From Acanthaster planci (lineage: Eukaryota; Echinodermata; Asteroidea; Valvatida; Acanthasteridae): a DNA stretch of 17,977 nt. The translations under genes and the position numbers were made by a program. The DNA lies in assembly GCF_001949145.1 (NCBI RefSeq), contig NW_019091638.1, positions 75,057 to 93,033 on the forward strand, in the 5' to 3' direction. The notes under the pieces are model-generated. The model was not told where the DNA came from, searched no databases, and was given only the letters and a program-made list of their open reading frames with translations. How positions within the stretch are numbered: the stretch's first letter is position 1; the number at the start of each line of letters is the position of its first letter. Below, in pieces: positions 9,824 to 17,944 of this stretch.

Positions 9824-9857
9824 GGCGTGCGATTGCACTCCCATGCCATCGCACGCC
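9824..9857. repeat. Hairpin GGCGTGCGAT / ATCGCACGCC
   Basis: A perfect 10-bp inverted repeat with a 14-bp spacer, beside the empty TTAA. The counterpart in copy B (12889-12922) reads GACATGCGAT / ATCGCACGTC. One arm pair has changed on both sides and one position no longer pairs. Related GCACGCCT words recur at about 10530 and 10545. Confidence 0.6.
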
Positions 9858-12126
9858 TAAAAGCTTCCTGAAAAGTGCAAACAATTGCATGCCTGAAACC
9901 ATTCGTACCGCACTCCTTGGCATGAGTTTACTTTATAATTATACTTTGCAATTTTGAGAAAAATGAAACGAAAAGAATCAAACAATAGGCGTACCTAACA
10001 GGAGTGACAGAATCATTTTTTACTCTCGCAGCGAAACAGTTTTGCAAGATGACTCTGTCAGTTTGCAATCATTCAGCCCATGCACGTCACACAGCGCTGC
10101 AAGCAAGCGTTGCTGCATGCATAAAGCTAAATGCACCAGGCATGGCTTTACGTGCTTGTAGTACGTGTACATGTCACACACATTGGAAGCGCAAGGGGAC
10201 GTTTTATTAAAATCCAAAATCCATTGACAAATTGATAATTCTCAATGTAACAGCCAGTACACTTTTGATTCAGTGGTCTGTCTACCCAAATACAAATGAA
10301 CACTTCTCCAGACATAATTTGAACTTGTGAGAAAGCTTACAAAATATCCATGCCTGTATAATTGGATACCCAAAATATGAATTACACAGGTGAAAAACCT
10401 TACAAGGACTCTAATGAAACTGTCACTGATTTGGTTTGAACTGGACGAAGTACAAGCCCCTCATGTGAGCTCTTGAATTGAATGTAATTAGAACTATATG
10501 ATTGTTCAGTTTGGAACTCAAAATCACACGCCTAGAAAAATTGCACGCCTGGAAATATCCAGGAGTGTTTTTTTCACATACCTACAATTTCCAAATCACA
10601 AGGACTGGGGTTTCAGAGCATGAGACTGAGTATTTTTTGAAAAATCTGAGCTTTTTATTGACTAAACTCTCTTTTCCACTTGATGGCGATGACCATGTTT
10701 ATCACACTGCGCANGCCTGGACCAATCCTTCCTCCATGGTATAACGTCCAGGGTATGGGCCAGCGCAGACATCCGGGATTCTCGCAAAATGACAGGTACT
10801 TCGCCGGTGAAAACAGCGATCTTGGCGACGTACGCACGCACCAGCCAGTCCGAGGATCGGGCTATACAATCTTTTCTATGATGTGTACCTATGTGCGCGC
10901 TCGTTGCAGTTGTTTTCACCCATGCGGTGTGGTTGCTACCCATATTTTTTGTGAAACTCCTAGATGTTTGCGCTGCCCCATAAAAGTCCTCCTACAGATT
11001 ACAATGTGAAATTGTTTTCAACTTTTTTTCTGACATTTTTCATGGCCTAGACAGCTCAAATGTCGTTCACAAGTGCCTTGTATCCACAATTAAATTACAA
11101 AATACACCCACGGACAAGGTACATGTATTTTGCAGGAAATTTTGCGAAATTCCATGCTTTCTGTTGCAACTTGTGAACAGGGTGAACGATCTACGTTTGT
11201 CTTGTAGTACGCATTTGCGCATACATGTACACAAAATGGCTTCCACGCTCAAGCTCGGCATACATTCTGTGTCTAGACAGTAGAGGTGCAGATCACAACT
11301 CAGGGACTGTCCCGAATGTGGAGAAGTCCCTTTATTTGGGGACAAAATTGGTCCTCCAAAACAGAGAATGACCCCCTAACTTATTGGGTACAATTTTTTT
11401 TCAAGTGGGCTTGGAGATCCTACCATTGCCTTGGGGATTCTTTTATTGCCATAATTAGATTTAGCATAAAAAACACCGAAGGCTACATGTAGGTCATGTA
11501 GGTCTAGGTTGTCAATCCATTGGAAATACATGTACGTGGAAGCTTTGGAAGCCCGTTTCAGACACGGCCTTATCTGCAACTTCTTCACGCCCACAGCTCT
11601 TCTGCGCATGCATATGGGGCAGTCGGTTACTATGCGTTTCGCACATGTGCAAGTACCTGTACTAGATGACATGGATGAACGTAGATCGTGACGGAAAGCA
11701 TATGCCAAAGCCACTGCACATGCCAAATGCTGGACCACAGCGTACGCACGTACACAACTGGAAAAATCAGCACGACTGATAAATGAGGACGTTGCGGCAA
11801 TGTGCTCATTTACCCGGTGCGTTCTTCGGGAAATCCAAGCACGCCGAATATATGAGACCATTACACCGGGTATTTGAAAAAAAAAAACCGAAAACTGCAC
11901 TTTCTCTGCTCTTTAGCAGTTACATGTATTTATTTATGGTGTCTTAACAGTTATAGAGTGAAATACGGAGAGATACGATGAACATGATACTGGTAAATAC
12001 ATCACAGACAACCCACGGTCAAAAAGAGACCATGTTTATACCATGGAGCTTTAAAAAAAATTTGCCCCAGCAAGTTGTTTGAATTGGAACCTCTTTCTTG
12101 GCTATGTACTAACTGTTGACTTTTTG

Positions 12127-12212
12127 CCTCTGTTAAAAATATGCCTCTGTTGAAAGATAATCAGTGGGACAAAGTTGAAAAGGGGCAGAGTGGAAATGAG
12201 GCAAAGTGACTG
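12127..12212 (+). repeat. Dispersed repeat copy of the GGGGCGAAGTGGAAAT family (short form)
   Basis: Counterpart of the element at 9432-9572 in the second copy of the duplication. It retains the TGCCTCTGTT words and GGGGCAGAGTGGAAATGAGG but lacks the middle units, ending CAAAGTGACTGACACC. Confidence 0.65.
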
Positions 12213-12465
12213 ACACCATATACACTGTAGAAAACTCAAAGTCACTACTGCGTGTGATTTTGTAGTTTACATGGGGTCGTAACTCTGGATTTTTTAAATC
12301 AAACTTTCAAGGTAAATGATCTGGTACCTTGAACACCACTTTCAGTGACATTTTCAATCAGGTTTTCCAGTGAGAAAGGGTGTGATGGTGAGAGCAAACA
12401 TAAATTAGGCCTACCTGTAGCTCTTGAAGAGGGTGTAACAGAGGGTTTCAGTCCTTCCATTTTAA

Positions 12466-12884
12466 CCCCTTGACGACGGGAATTTCTTCCCGAAAGCCGA
12501 CTCCAAGAATTCCAGCCTTACTTGGCCACAAAGGCCACCTGCCAAACCGCAAATTCTCGGTTTGTGGCCCTGCGTGCTCTGCACGCTTTGAATTACACGG
12601 TGAAAAGGCTGATTGTTCGGTGGCATGCTGCTCTACTCATGCTTCCACATTCCCGTTGCCTCTTTTCAAAGTGGGGACTATTGTGAAGCTGGTGATTATG
12701 ATGCAAATTCGGTCTTTTCATTTCTAGGCTACGCACAAAGACCATTTAGATATATACAAGAACCAAGGTCTGCCTTCTTTCACCGTGTTTGCTCGAGCGT
12801 GGGCCGAGAATAATAGCTGAAATGCAGGCTGAGGATCTCAATTTTTACGGCGTGTACGTCTAGCCACCTCCCGGCGCGAAGGGG
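12466..12884. mobile_element. piggyBac-type MITE (419 bp) with TTAA target duplication
   Basis: The element is bounded by TTAA at 12462-12465 and TTAA at 12885-12888. Its ends are inverted repeats: CCCCTTGACGACGGG on the left and, on the opposite strand, CCCCTTCGCGCCGGG on the right (12 of 15 identical). The allelic copy at 9820-9823 has a single TTAA and no insert, so the boundaries are shown directly. A TTAA target site and CCC-beginning ends are typical of the piggyBac superfamily. Inside the left end is a small hairpin GGGAA-TTTC-TTCCC. No transposase is present, so movement would need a transposase supplied elsewhere. Confidence 0.88.
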
Positions 12885-13920
12885 TTAAGACATGCGATTG
12901 CACTCCCACACCATCGCACGTCTAAAAGCTTCCTGAGAAGTGCAAATAATTACATGCTTGAAGCCGTCCATACCACACTCCTCAGCATGAGTTTACTTAT
13001 AATTATACTTCGTAATTTTTGAGAAAAATAAAACGAAAATAATCAAACATTAGGCGTACCTAAAGGCTGACAGAATCATTTTTGATTCTCCAAGGGAAAC
13101 AGTTTTGCACAATGACTCTTGTCAGTTTGCAATCGTTCAGCACACACATTACACAGTGCTGCAAGCAAGTGCTACTTCATGCATTATGCTACATCCACCA
13201 GACTGTACATTGCTTTACATGCTTATAGTACGTGTCACACACATTGGAAGCGCAAGGGGACGTTTTATTAAAATCCAAAATCCATTGACAAATGGATAAT
13301 TCTCAATGTAACAGCCAGTACACTTTTGATTCAATGGTCTGTCTACCCAAATGCAAATGAACACTTCTCCAGACATAATTTGAACTTGTGAGAAAGCTTA
13401 CAAAATATCCATGCCTGTATAATTGGATACCCAATATATGAATTAAACAGGTGAAAAACCTTACAAGGACTCTACTGAAACTGTCACAGATTTGGTTGGA
13501 ACTGGACGAAGTACAAACCCCTCATGTGATCTGTTGCATTGAATGTAATTAGAACTATACGATTGTTCAGTTTGGAACTAAAAACCACACGCCTAGAAAA
13601 ATTGCACGCCTGGAAATATCCAGGAGTGGTGTTTTCACATGCCTACAATTTCCAAATCACAAGGACTGGGGGTTCTGAGCATGAGACTGAGTATTTTTTG
13701 AAAAAACTGAGCTTTTTATTCACTAATCTCTCATTTCCACCTGATGGCGATAACCACGTTTATCACATTGCACGNTGTGTCGGGCCAGATGTGAAGCAAG
13801 CTTCATTGGCTCAAAGTCACTACTTCTTGTGACTTTACAGGCGAGAAATAACTTGCAGTTGGAAAATAGCCTCTAATAATTGCTTGATACACAGTGTAAG
13901 GAGCTTCCCACTATGCTCAT

Positions 13921-14063
13921 GGATCTGTTTGTTTCATGCAGATCCTGATTGCAATCAGTGATCTGTCGTGGTTTCCATGACACCAGAACCCACCTAATGG
14001 AGAGCACAAACCAGCTCTGGGATCATAGATCACGATCCAGATCCATGTGAAACAAACAGGCCC
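13921..14063. mobile_element. MITE-like element, 143 bp, GGNCTGTTTGTTTCA ends
   Basis: The terminal inverted repeats are GGATCTGTTTGTTTCA at 13921-13936 and TGAAACAAACAGGCCC at 14048-14063, 14 of 16 bases pairing. They are flanked by CAT at 13918-13920 and CAT at 14064-14066. A 3-bp target duplication with GGGCCTGTTTG-like ends suggests the PIF/Harbinger superfamily. Inside is a perfect 14-bp palindrome CTGATTGCAATCAG (13945-13958). No coding capacity. The element class is an inference. Confidence 0.6.
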
Positions 14064-14079
14064 CATGTGATCACTTACC

Positions 14080-14283
14080 ATGAGAATGAAAAAGACTGGA
14101 AGCCTCACCTGGGTATTCTGTCAGTGGCCTCACAGCTACAGGGTTGTATTGAAGAAAAACAGAGGCATACTAGGAATGACACGTTCATTGGGTAGGCAGT
14201 CAACCATGACTCCGTATAAGCCAGCTATGAGGGGACATGCAAGTGGTGGATATTTTGCAATTACGGTGCCAAAGGGGAGACAG
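14080..14283 (+). CDS. CISD3: Possible first coding exon of CISD3 with a mitochondrial presequence
   Basis: An open frame from the ATG at 14080 to CAG at 14283 gives 68 residues (start MRMKKTGSLTWVFCQW) with 15 Arg/Lys and no Asp or Glu. That is the composition expected of a mitochondrial targeting peptide, which CISD3 needs at its N-terminus. It ends in phase 0, as the next CISD3 exon at 15222 requires. Against it, the donor GTTTGC is weak (GTAGGG at 14293 is also in phase), and I know of no conserved presequence to compare. The start lies only 16 bp after the MITE at 13921-14063. The true first exon could be elsewhere in 13776-15221. Confidence 0.3.
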
Positions 14284-15221
14284 GTTTGCTTTGTAGGGTA
14301 TAAACAGACAAGATTCCTTAGTAGGCCATCACAGTTTTCTCACAATTTATCCTCTTAAAACCTGTTGCCCTACATGATGCATTACATGTATGCAGGTGCT
14401 GAACCCACTTGCCTCACTTAACCCCCTAAAATCAAAGCTGTTCCTTTTTAATCTTAATGGGGTTTTTGATACTTGAAAATTTTCATGGTCCTATATGGAA
14501 TTCTTCCCAGGTTTTGTTAACTTGGAATGGCATTTGACACTTGAAAATTGTCATGGTCTGATATAAGCTTCTCTCCCCAAAAGCTATCCTAACTTTTTGC
14601 CATGATAATAGTTTTTCAGGGAAAATTAATTTGTAATAAGAAACTAAAGAAAGGTAGGTATTGGATCATGAGTTAGACTTCAACTGTCTTTTTTCCTAAT
14701 CCACAGACATAGTACTGAACAAGCACAGTTTTTCATGTTTAATACCTTGTATGTTGCTGTGAACTTTTATTCACAAAATGGAATTCAGATTTTTGCTAGT
14801 GCAATTTCGGACTTGATTTCTCTGAGGTAAAAACAGAACTAAAACCTGAAATGACACGTTGGACAGTAAAAGGATAGTACAGCAATATTTTTGGTAGAAA
14901 AAAATCTATGATTTGCATACATTCTGGGTCGCAACTGTGGTCCAGCATGCTACTCACTATACCACACACTCGCTCAGTTCAAATACATGTATAGTAGTTT
15001 GTTATTTGCATATATACTAGCGATGTGATATACTGTATAATAAACCACCAAAAGTGTGATGGCTTCATGGCAGATCACATGTATAATCCATGTATACATG
15101 TATGAGTACATACTTCAGTGGCAAATTATTCCTGATGGTCTTTTTAGTTTATTAAAAAACTTCCACACTGGATGCCTTTCCCTATGTATGTTCTTCCTAA
15201 CGGGTTGTTCTTTATTTACAG
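14284..15221 (+). other. Probable CISD3 upstream intron or 5' flank
   Basis: About 940 bp without a recognised coding region. It includes a diverged direct repeat of about 43 bp (14467-14509 and 14535-14577) that shares TTGAAAATTNTCATGGTC. Confidence 0.5.
14467..14577. repeat. Diverged direct repeat, about 43 bp, spaced 68 bp
   Basis: TGATACTTGAAAATTTTCAT at 14467 and TGACACTTGAAAATTGTCAT at 14535 begin two similar segments that both continue GGTC and end in a pyrimidine-rich CTTCCC or CTCCCC stretch. Confidence 0.55.
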
Positions 15222-15353
15222 ACTCTTCAACAGGTACGTCATCTTGATGTTGGGCCTAAGGGAACTTACATTGCAAAGAAAATTCCAGCCTTGGTCAAAC
15301 TAGAACCCGGCAAGAAATACTACTGGTGTAAATGTGGCCTCAGTAAGAAACAG
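15222..15353 (+). CDS. CISD3: CISD3 exon with the first half of CDGSH motif 1
   Basis: Encodes 44 residues in phase 0. It opens TLQQVRHLDVGPKGTY, continues with the conserved IPALVKLEPGKKYYW strand, and ends CKCGLSKKQ. The donor GTACAA splits motif 1 between Gln and Pro, so the first two cluster cysteines are here and the third Cys and the His are in the next exon. Confidence 0.9.
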
Positions 15354-16512
15354 GTACAATTTTGGCTCGGCCTGTCTCACTTTGTTATCTTCAGTATTGT
15401 GATGTCATTAAATCCAAACAGCTATCACAAAGTGCACAGCGTCAGTTGTTGCAATATAGAGAACAGCACATTGCACTGATTGATTAAGATTACTGCCAGC
15501 CCAAAGTTATTTGAAATAATGTCAGGAAAATTAAAAATTTGAATTGAGTACAGAGCTGGTTGATGAAAAAGATTATAATGATTACCGCTAATGGGTCATT
15601 AGGGAGACATTGTCATAAGAACGTGCACAAAATTTTTCCAACTTTACTGTCCCATAATTCAATATTCCCTAATCTGATCTGAACCAAACTTTGTATGTTT
15701 TCATTTTAGGCCCTAAACTATCATCTCTTAAAATATGGGCAGTAAAATTTGGCCTCCTTCTGGTAGTTTGAAAATAGGGAGACACTGAAATGTCTTACTA
15801 AAAGCCAATGTCTCCCTAATGCTGAAANTAGTTTTTTTAAGATGTAAATTTCAGAATTTAAAAAGAAAGCCCATTCATATTAAATTTTTTTAAGACATTC
15901 AGTAATCAATCAAATGAATTGGTGGTGGCAACACATGTACTTGTGGTACTAAAAAGTCAGCTTTGAAATATCAAAGTTCTTTTCAGATTCAACCATCCTA
16001 CATGTAAAGTGTTGAAATTATACAGTAATTAATGAACCAGTGTTTGAATTACATTGTACCTTCTTGATACAGACTGTTTGCGTGTACCTCCTGTTAATTT
16101 GCACCTGTAGCAACCTTTTAAACCTTACATGTACATGACTCTAATTTCTAGCGCTGTTGATTGTTTAACCAGGTCTGATTGTTTGATGAAATCATTCAGA
16201 TTCAAGTGTAAACTGGATTTCTAATTTACATGACTACAGGTAGATGATGGACTAAATGACAGCAATATTCTCATAAAATTTAAATATGTTATTTAATTTT
16301 GACTAGTTCCACTTTCTATTGCCTCCCTACAGCCTTTTTGTGATGGGGCCCATAAGCCCACTCAATTCAAACCAGTGATGTTGACAGTGGATGTACCCAA
16401 ACGTGTTCTACTGTGCCGATGCAAGCAAACCAGCAACGAACCATACTGCGACATGACTCATGTCAAAGTCATGTTTTCTTCCTTTGGCAAAAGACTGGGG
16501 CTTGCCAAGTGA
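15222..16512 (+). CDS. CISD3: CISD3, mitochondrial NEET protein with two CDGSH iron-sulfur domains (last two exons)
   Basis: Coding exons 15222-15353 (132 nt) and 16333-16512 (180 nt, ending TGA) are joined across a GTACAA ... CCCTACAG intron in phase 0. They encode 103 residues: AKKIPALVKLEPGKKYYWCK, then CGLSKKQPFCDGAH, then LLCRCKQTSNEPYCDMTH, and a short basic tail. Each motif has the CDGSH-family C-x-C ... C-x3-H arrangement that binds one 2Fe-2S cluster through three Cys and one His. Two such motifs in one chain identify CISD3 (MiNT), a monomeric matrix protein, rather than CISD1/2, which have one. The N-terminal presequence exon is not certain (see 14080-14283). In the second motif the usual Gly of CDGTH is Met; the four ligands remain. 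The acceptor before 15222 is TTTATTTACAG. Confidence 0.92.
15354..16332 (+). other. CISD3: CISD3 last intron
   Basis: A 979-bp AT-rich intron (GTACAA to CTACAG) that splits the first CDGSH motif. It contains the inverted-repeat element at 15602-15816 and an N at 15828. No other gene is supported. Confidence 0.85.
15602..15816. mobile_element. MITE-like element with 16-bp perfect inverted ends
   Basis: CATTAGGGAGACATTG (15597-15612) and CAATGTCTCCCTAATG (15806-15821) are perfect reverse complements bounding about 215 bp of non-coding DNA. Taking the flanking TA dinucleotides (15600-15601 and 15817-15818) as a target duplication leaves ends GGGAGACATTG, which would fit a Tc1/mariner-type MITE. 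A third AGGGAGACA word lies at about 15775. The class is an inference; the inverted repeat is seen directly. Confidence 0.6.
16333..16512 (+). CDS. CISD3: CISD3 last coding exon with the rest of motif 1 and all of motif 2
   Basis: The acceptor is GCCTCCCTACAG. The exon encodes PFCDGAHKPTQFKPVMLTVD, then LLCRCKQTSNEPYCDMTH, then a 17-residue tail ending RLGLAK before TGA at 16510-16512. A continuous frame, matching phase and complete ligand sets make this a firm call. Confidence 0.93.
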   Translation, partial: PFCDGAHKPTQFKPVMLTVDVPKRVLLCRCKQTSNEPYCDMTHVKVMFSSFGKRLGLAK

Positions 16513-16667
16513 ACTCCACTGTAATCAACATATATACATGTACATGTATGTACATTATATTTTCTGTAAGCTTGTTTTTTAATGGATGGTTCTGATTGTC
16601 ATGATTGTAGATATTTATGTACATTTACCTGTGCATGTATTCATGGAATGTGCCTAGTGGCTTCAGG

Positions 16668-16673
16668 ATTAAA
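16668..16673 (+). terminator. Candidate poly(A) signal ATTAAA
   Basis: First good polyadenylation hexamer variant, 156 bp after the CISD3 stop codon. Another ATTAAA is at 16848-16853. Position only; no transcript evidence. Confidence 0.3.
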
Positions 16674-17938
16674 AATGATGGCCAGCTGACAGGAATTCTG
16701 TCAAAGTAGAGACAGTGTACCAGCCATTAAGACCCTCGCAGATGTGGACGGATGGAGCAGTTGATCAAAATGACATTGTTTTACTCGCATTTGCAGTCCA
16801 GGTAAATGTTAAAATTGTGAGGCGGTGGGAAAAAGTGCTGATTTTGCATTAAATTTGGGCAGCAAGCAATTTCTTGTGTGTATTTCAAAGAGACTTATCA
16901 AATAGTCAACTTAAATCAGGCCTGGATACTGCATTCATCACCATCTAGCAGACCTGAGATTCACATGCATAGTGTGTTGTATGGTGTTGCTTCGGGACTA
17001 TGCAAATGGCCCTATTCCAATCATTAGATATATGGATGGATTTACCTATTTGTAATACGCAGTTGTACAAGATCAAACTATCACTTACGTGTGGGCCACC
17101 CATGCCCCCAAGACAAGTTGATATATTTAGAATTTTCTGAAACAGTTATTTTTGGTAGGAGCAGCTTGGCCATACCCCGGTGGTGATATACCGTACAAGT
17201 TGGCAAATTTGATTAGTAGTTTTGATAATCTGTTTCCATAAGTTATATGACATTCTAATAACTACATGTAGGGTTACAGCCTTGGTCTCTTACATGTGTA
17301 CCAAATTTACTCAATCTCCTGAGTATGTAGTGGAATGGCTTTTCTGTAAGAGGCAGAATTGGTTTCTGTTTCATTTGTGTTTTGTACACCGTATACATTC
17401 TTCACACACAGTTGGCTTTTACACCTCATATACAATGTACGTACATGTACTTTTGAGCATAAATACGCGGACATGTACACTCAAATTGTGTGCATTAAAT
17501 CAAGAAGTATTCCTAACATTACTTCAGTAGGTTAGGTAGCAAGGTGATTTTCACTCCAGTGGACTCTCCCTTGTAAACTTCAGTTAAAAAAAAAAACGCA
17601 CAATGCTTGTTTGTGTTTTGGCCACATTTTCTGAAATTTTGGGTGAAAATGCAGCAAATTCTTGCTGAAGGCTTGCTTGATTAAATAATCTCTGGAAATA
17701 TACAGTAAACTATAGAAGCAGCTGTCCACAGGAGAGTTGGAACAGTGCTTTCTCTCATCATGGATGCAAAACAGATGCTACGATAGAAACAGTGAAGGTT
17801 TCACACTCGTACAATTATTACATGGTAAGAATAATTTCATGAGGGAACAGATTGCTTGTTTTATGCAACACCTGAATAAACCCACCTCTGACAGAAAGAT
17901 GGAAGTCTGATGTGTGTTATGTTTGCCAGTATCAGTTT

Positions 17939-17944
17939 AATAAA
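17939..17944 (+). terminator. Candidate poly(A) signal AATAAA
   Basis: Canonical hexamer near the right edge, with another AATAAA at 17875-17880. Either would imply a CISD3 3' UTR of about 1.4 kb, or could belong to nothing. Confidence 0.25.

Larger units (their letters stand above)
8061..10713. repeat. Duplicated block, copy A (2653 bp)
   Basis: Begins CCTGGACCATTCC just after the N at 8060 and ends TTTATCACACTGCGCA just before the N at 10714. It aligns in order with 10715-13774. By eye about 15 differences occur in the first 290 bp, so identity is near 95% there. No protein family is recognised; open frames up to about 110 codons on either strand do not resemble known proteins. Compared with copy B it lacks the 419-bp MITE and the 41-bp segment, has an unrelated 153-bp block at 8781-8933, and carries about 48 bp more minisatellite. 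It is best read as one allele of a non-coding region. Confidence 0.85.
10715..13774. repeat. Duplicated block, copy B (3060 bp)
   Basis: Begins CCTGGACCAATCC just after the N at 10714 and ends TTTATCACATTGCACG just before the N at 13775, the same relative end points as copy A. Extra segments are a 41-bp insert at 11273-11313 and the MITE at 12466-12884. A replaced block lies at 11485-11625. The longest open frame (minus strand, 11376-11900, 174 codons) crosses that copy-specific block and shows no recognisable domain, so it is not called as a gene. Confidence 0.85.

Noticed and set aside
8061-10713. The duplicated block as one large transposon inserted twice
   Set aside because: Its ends are not inverted repeats, there is no target duplication or transposase, and the Ns at every boundary favour an assembly explanation.
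11509-11870. Plus-strand frame in the duplicated block that resumes as an Ala/Arg-rich stretch after a TGA
   Set aside because: The in-frame stop is present in both copies. The few coding differences I counted between the copies include more amino-acid changes than silent ones, so there is no sign of selection on a protein.
11376-11900. 174-codon open frame on the minus strand of copy B
   Set aside because: It crosses a block unrelated to copy A. The aligned part in copy A keeps only a shorter frame, both strands are open here, and no domain or motif is recognisable.
14060-14300. Minus-strand exon suggested by GTAAGT-like donor (CTTACC on the plus strand) at 14073-14078
   Set aside because: A consensus donor alone. 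The minus-strand frames upstream of it match no family, while the plus-strand frame has a clearer rationale.
15056-15247. 63-codon plus-strand frame overlapping the CISD3 exon acceptor
   Set aside because: It is in a different frame from the conserved CDGSH coding sequence and ends just inside the exon.
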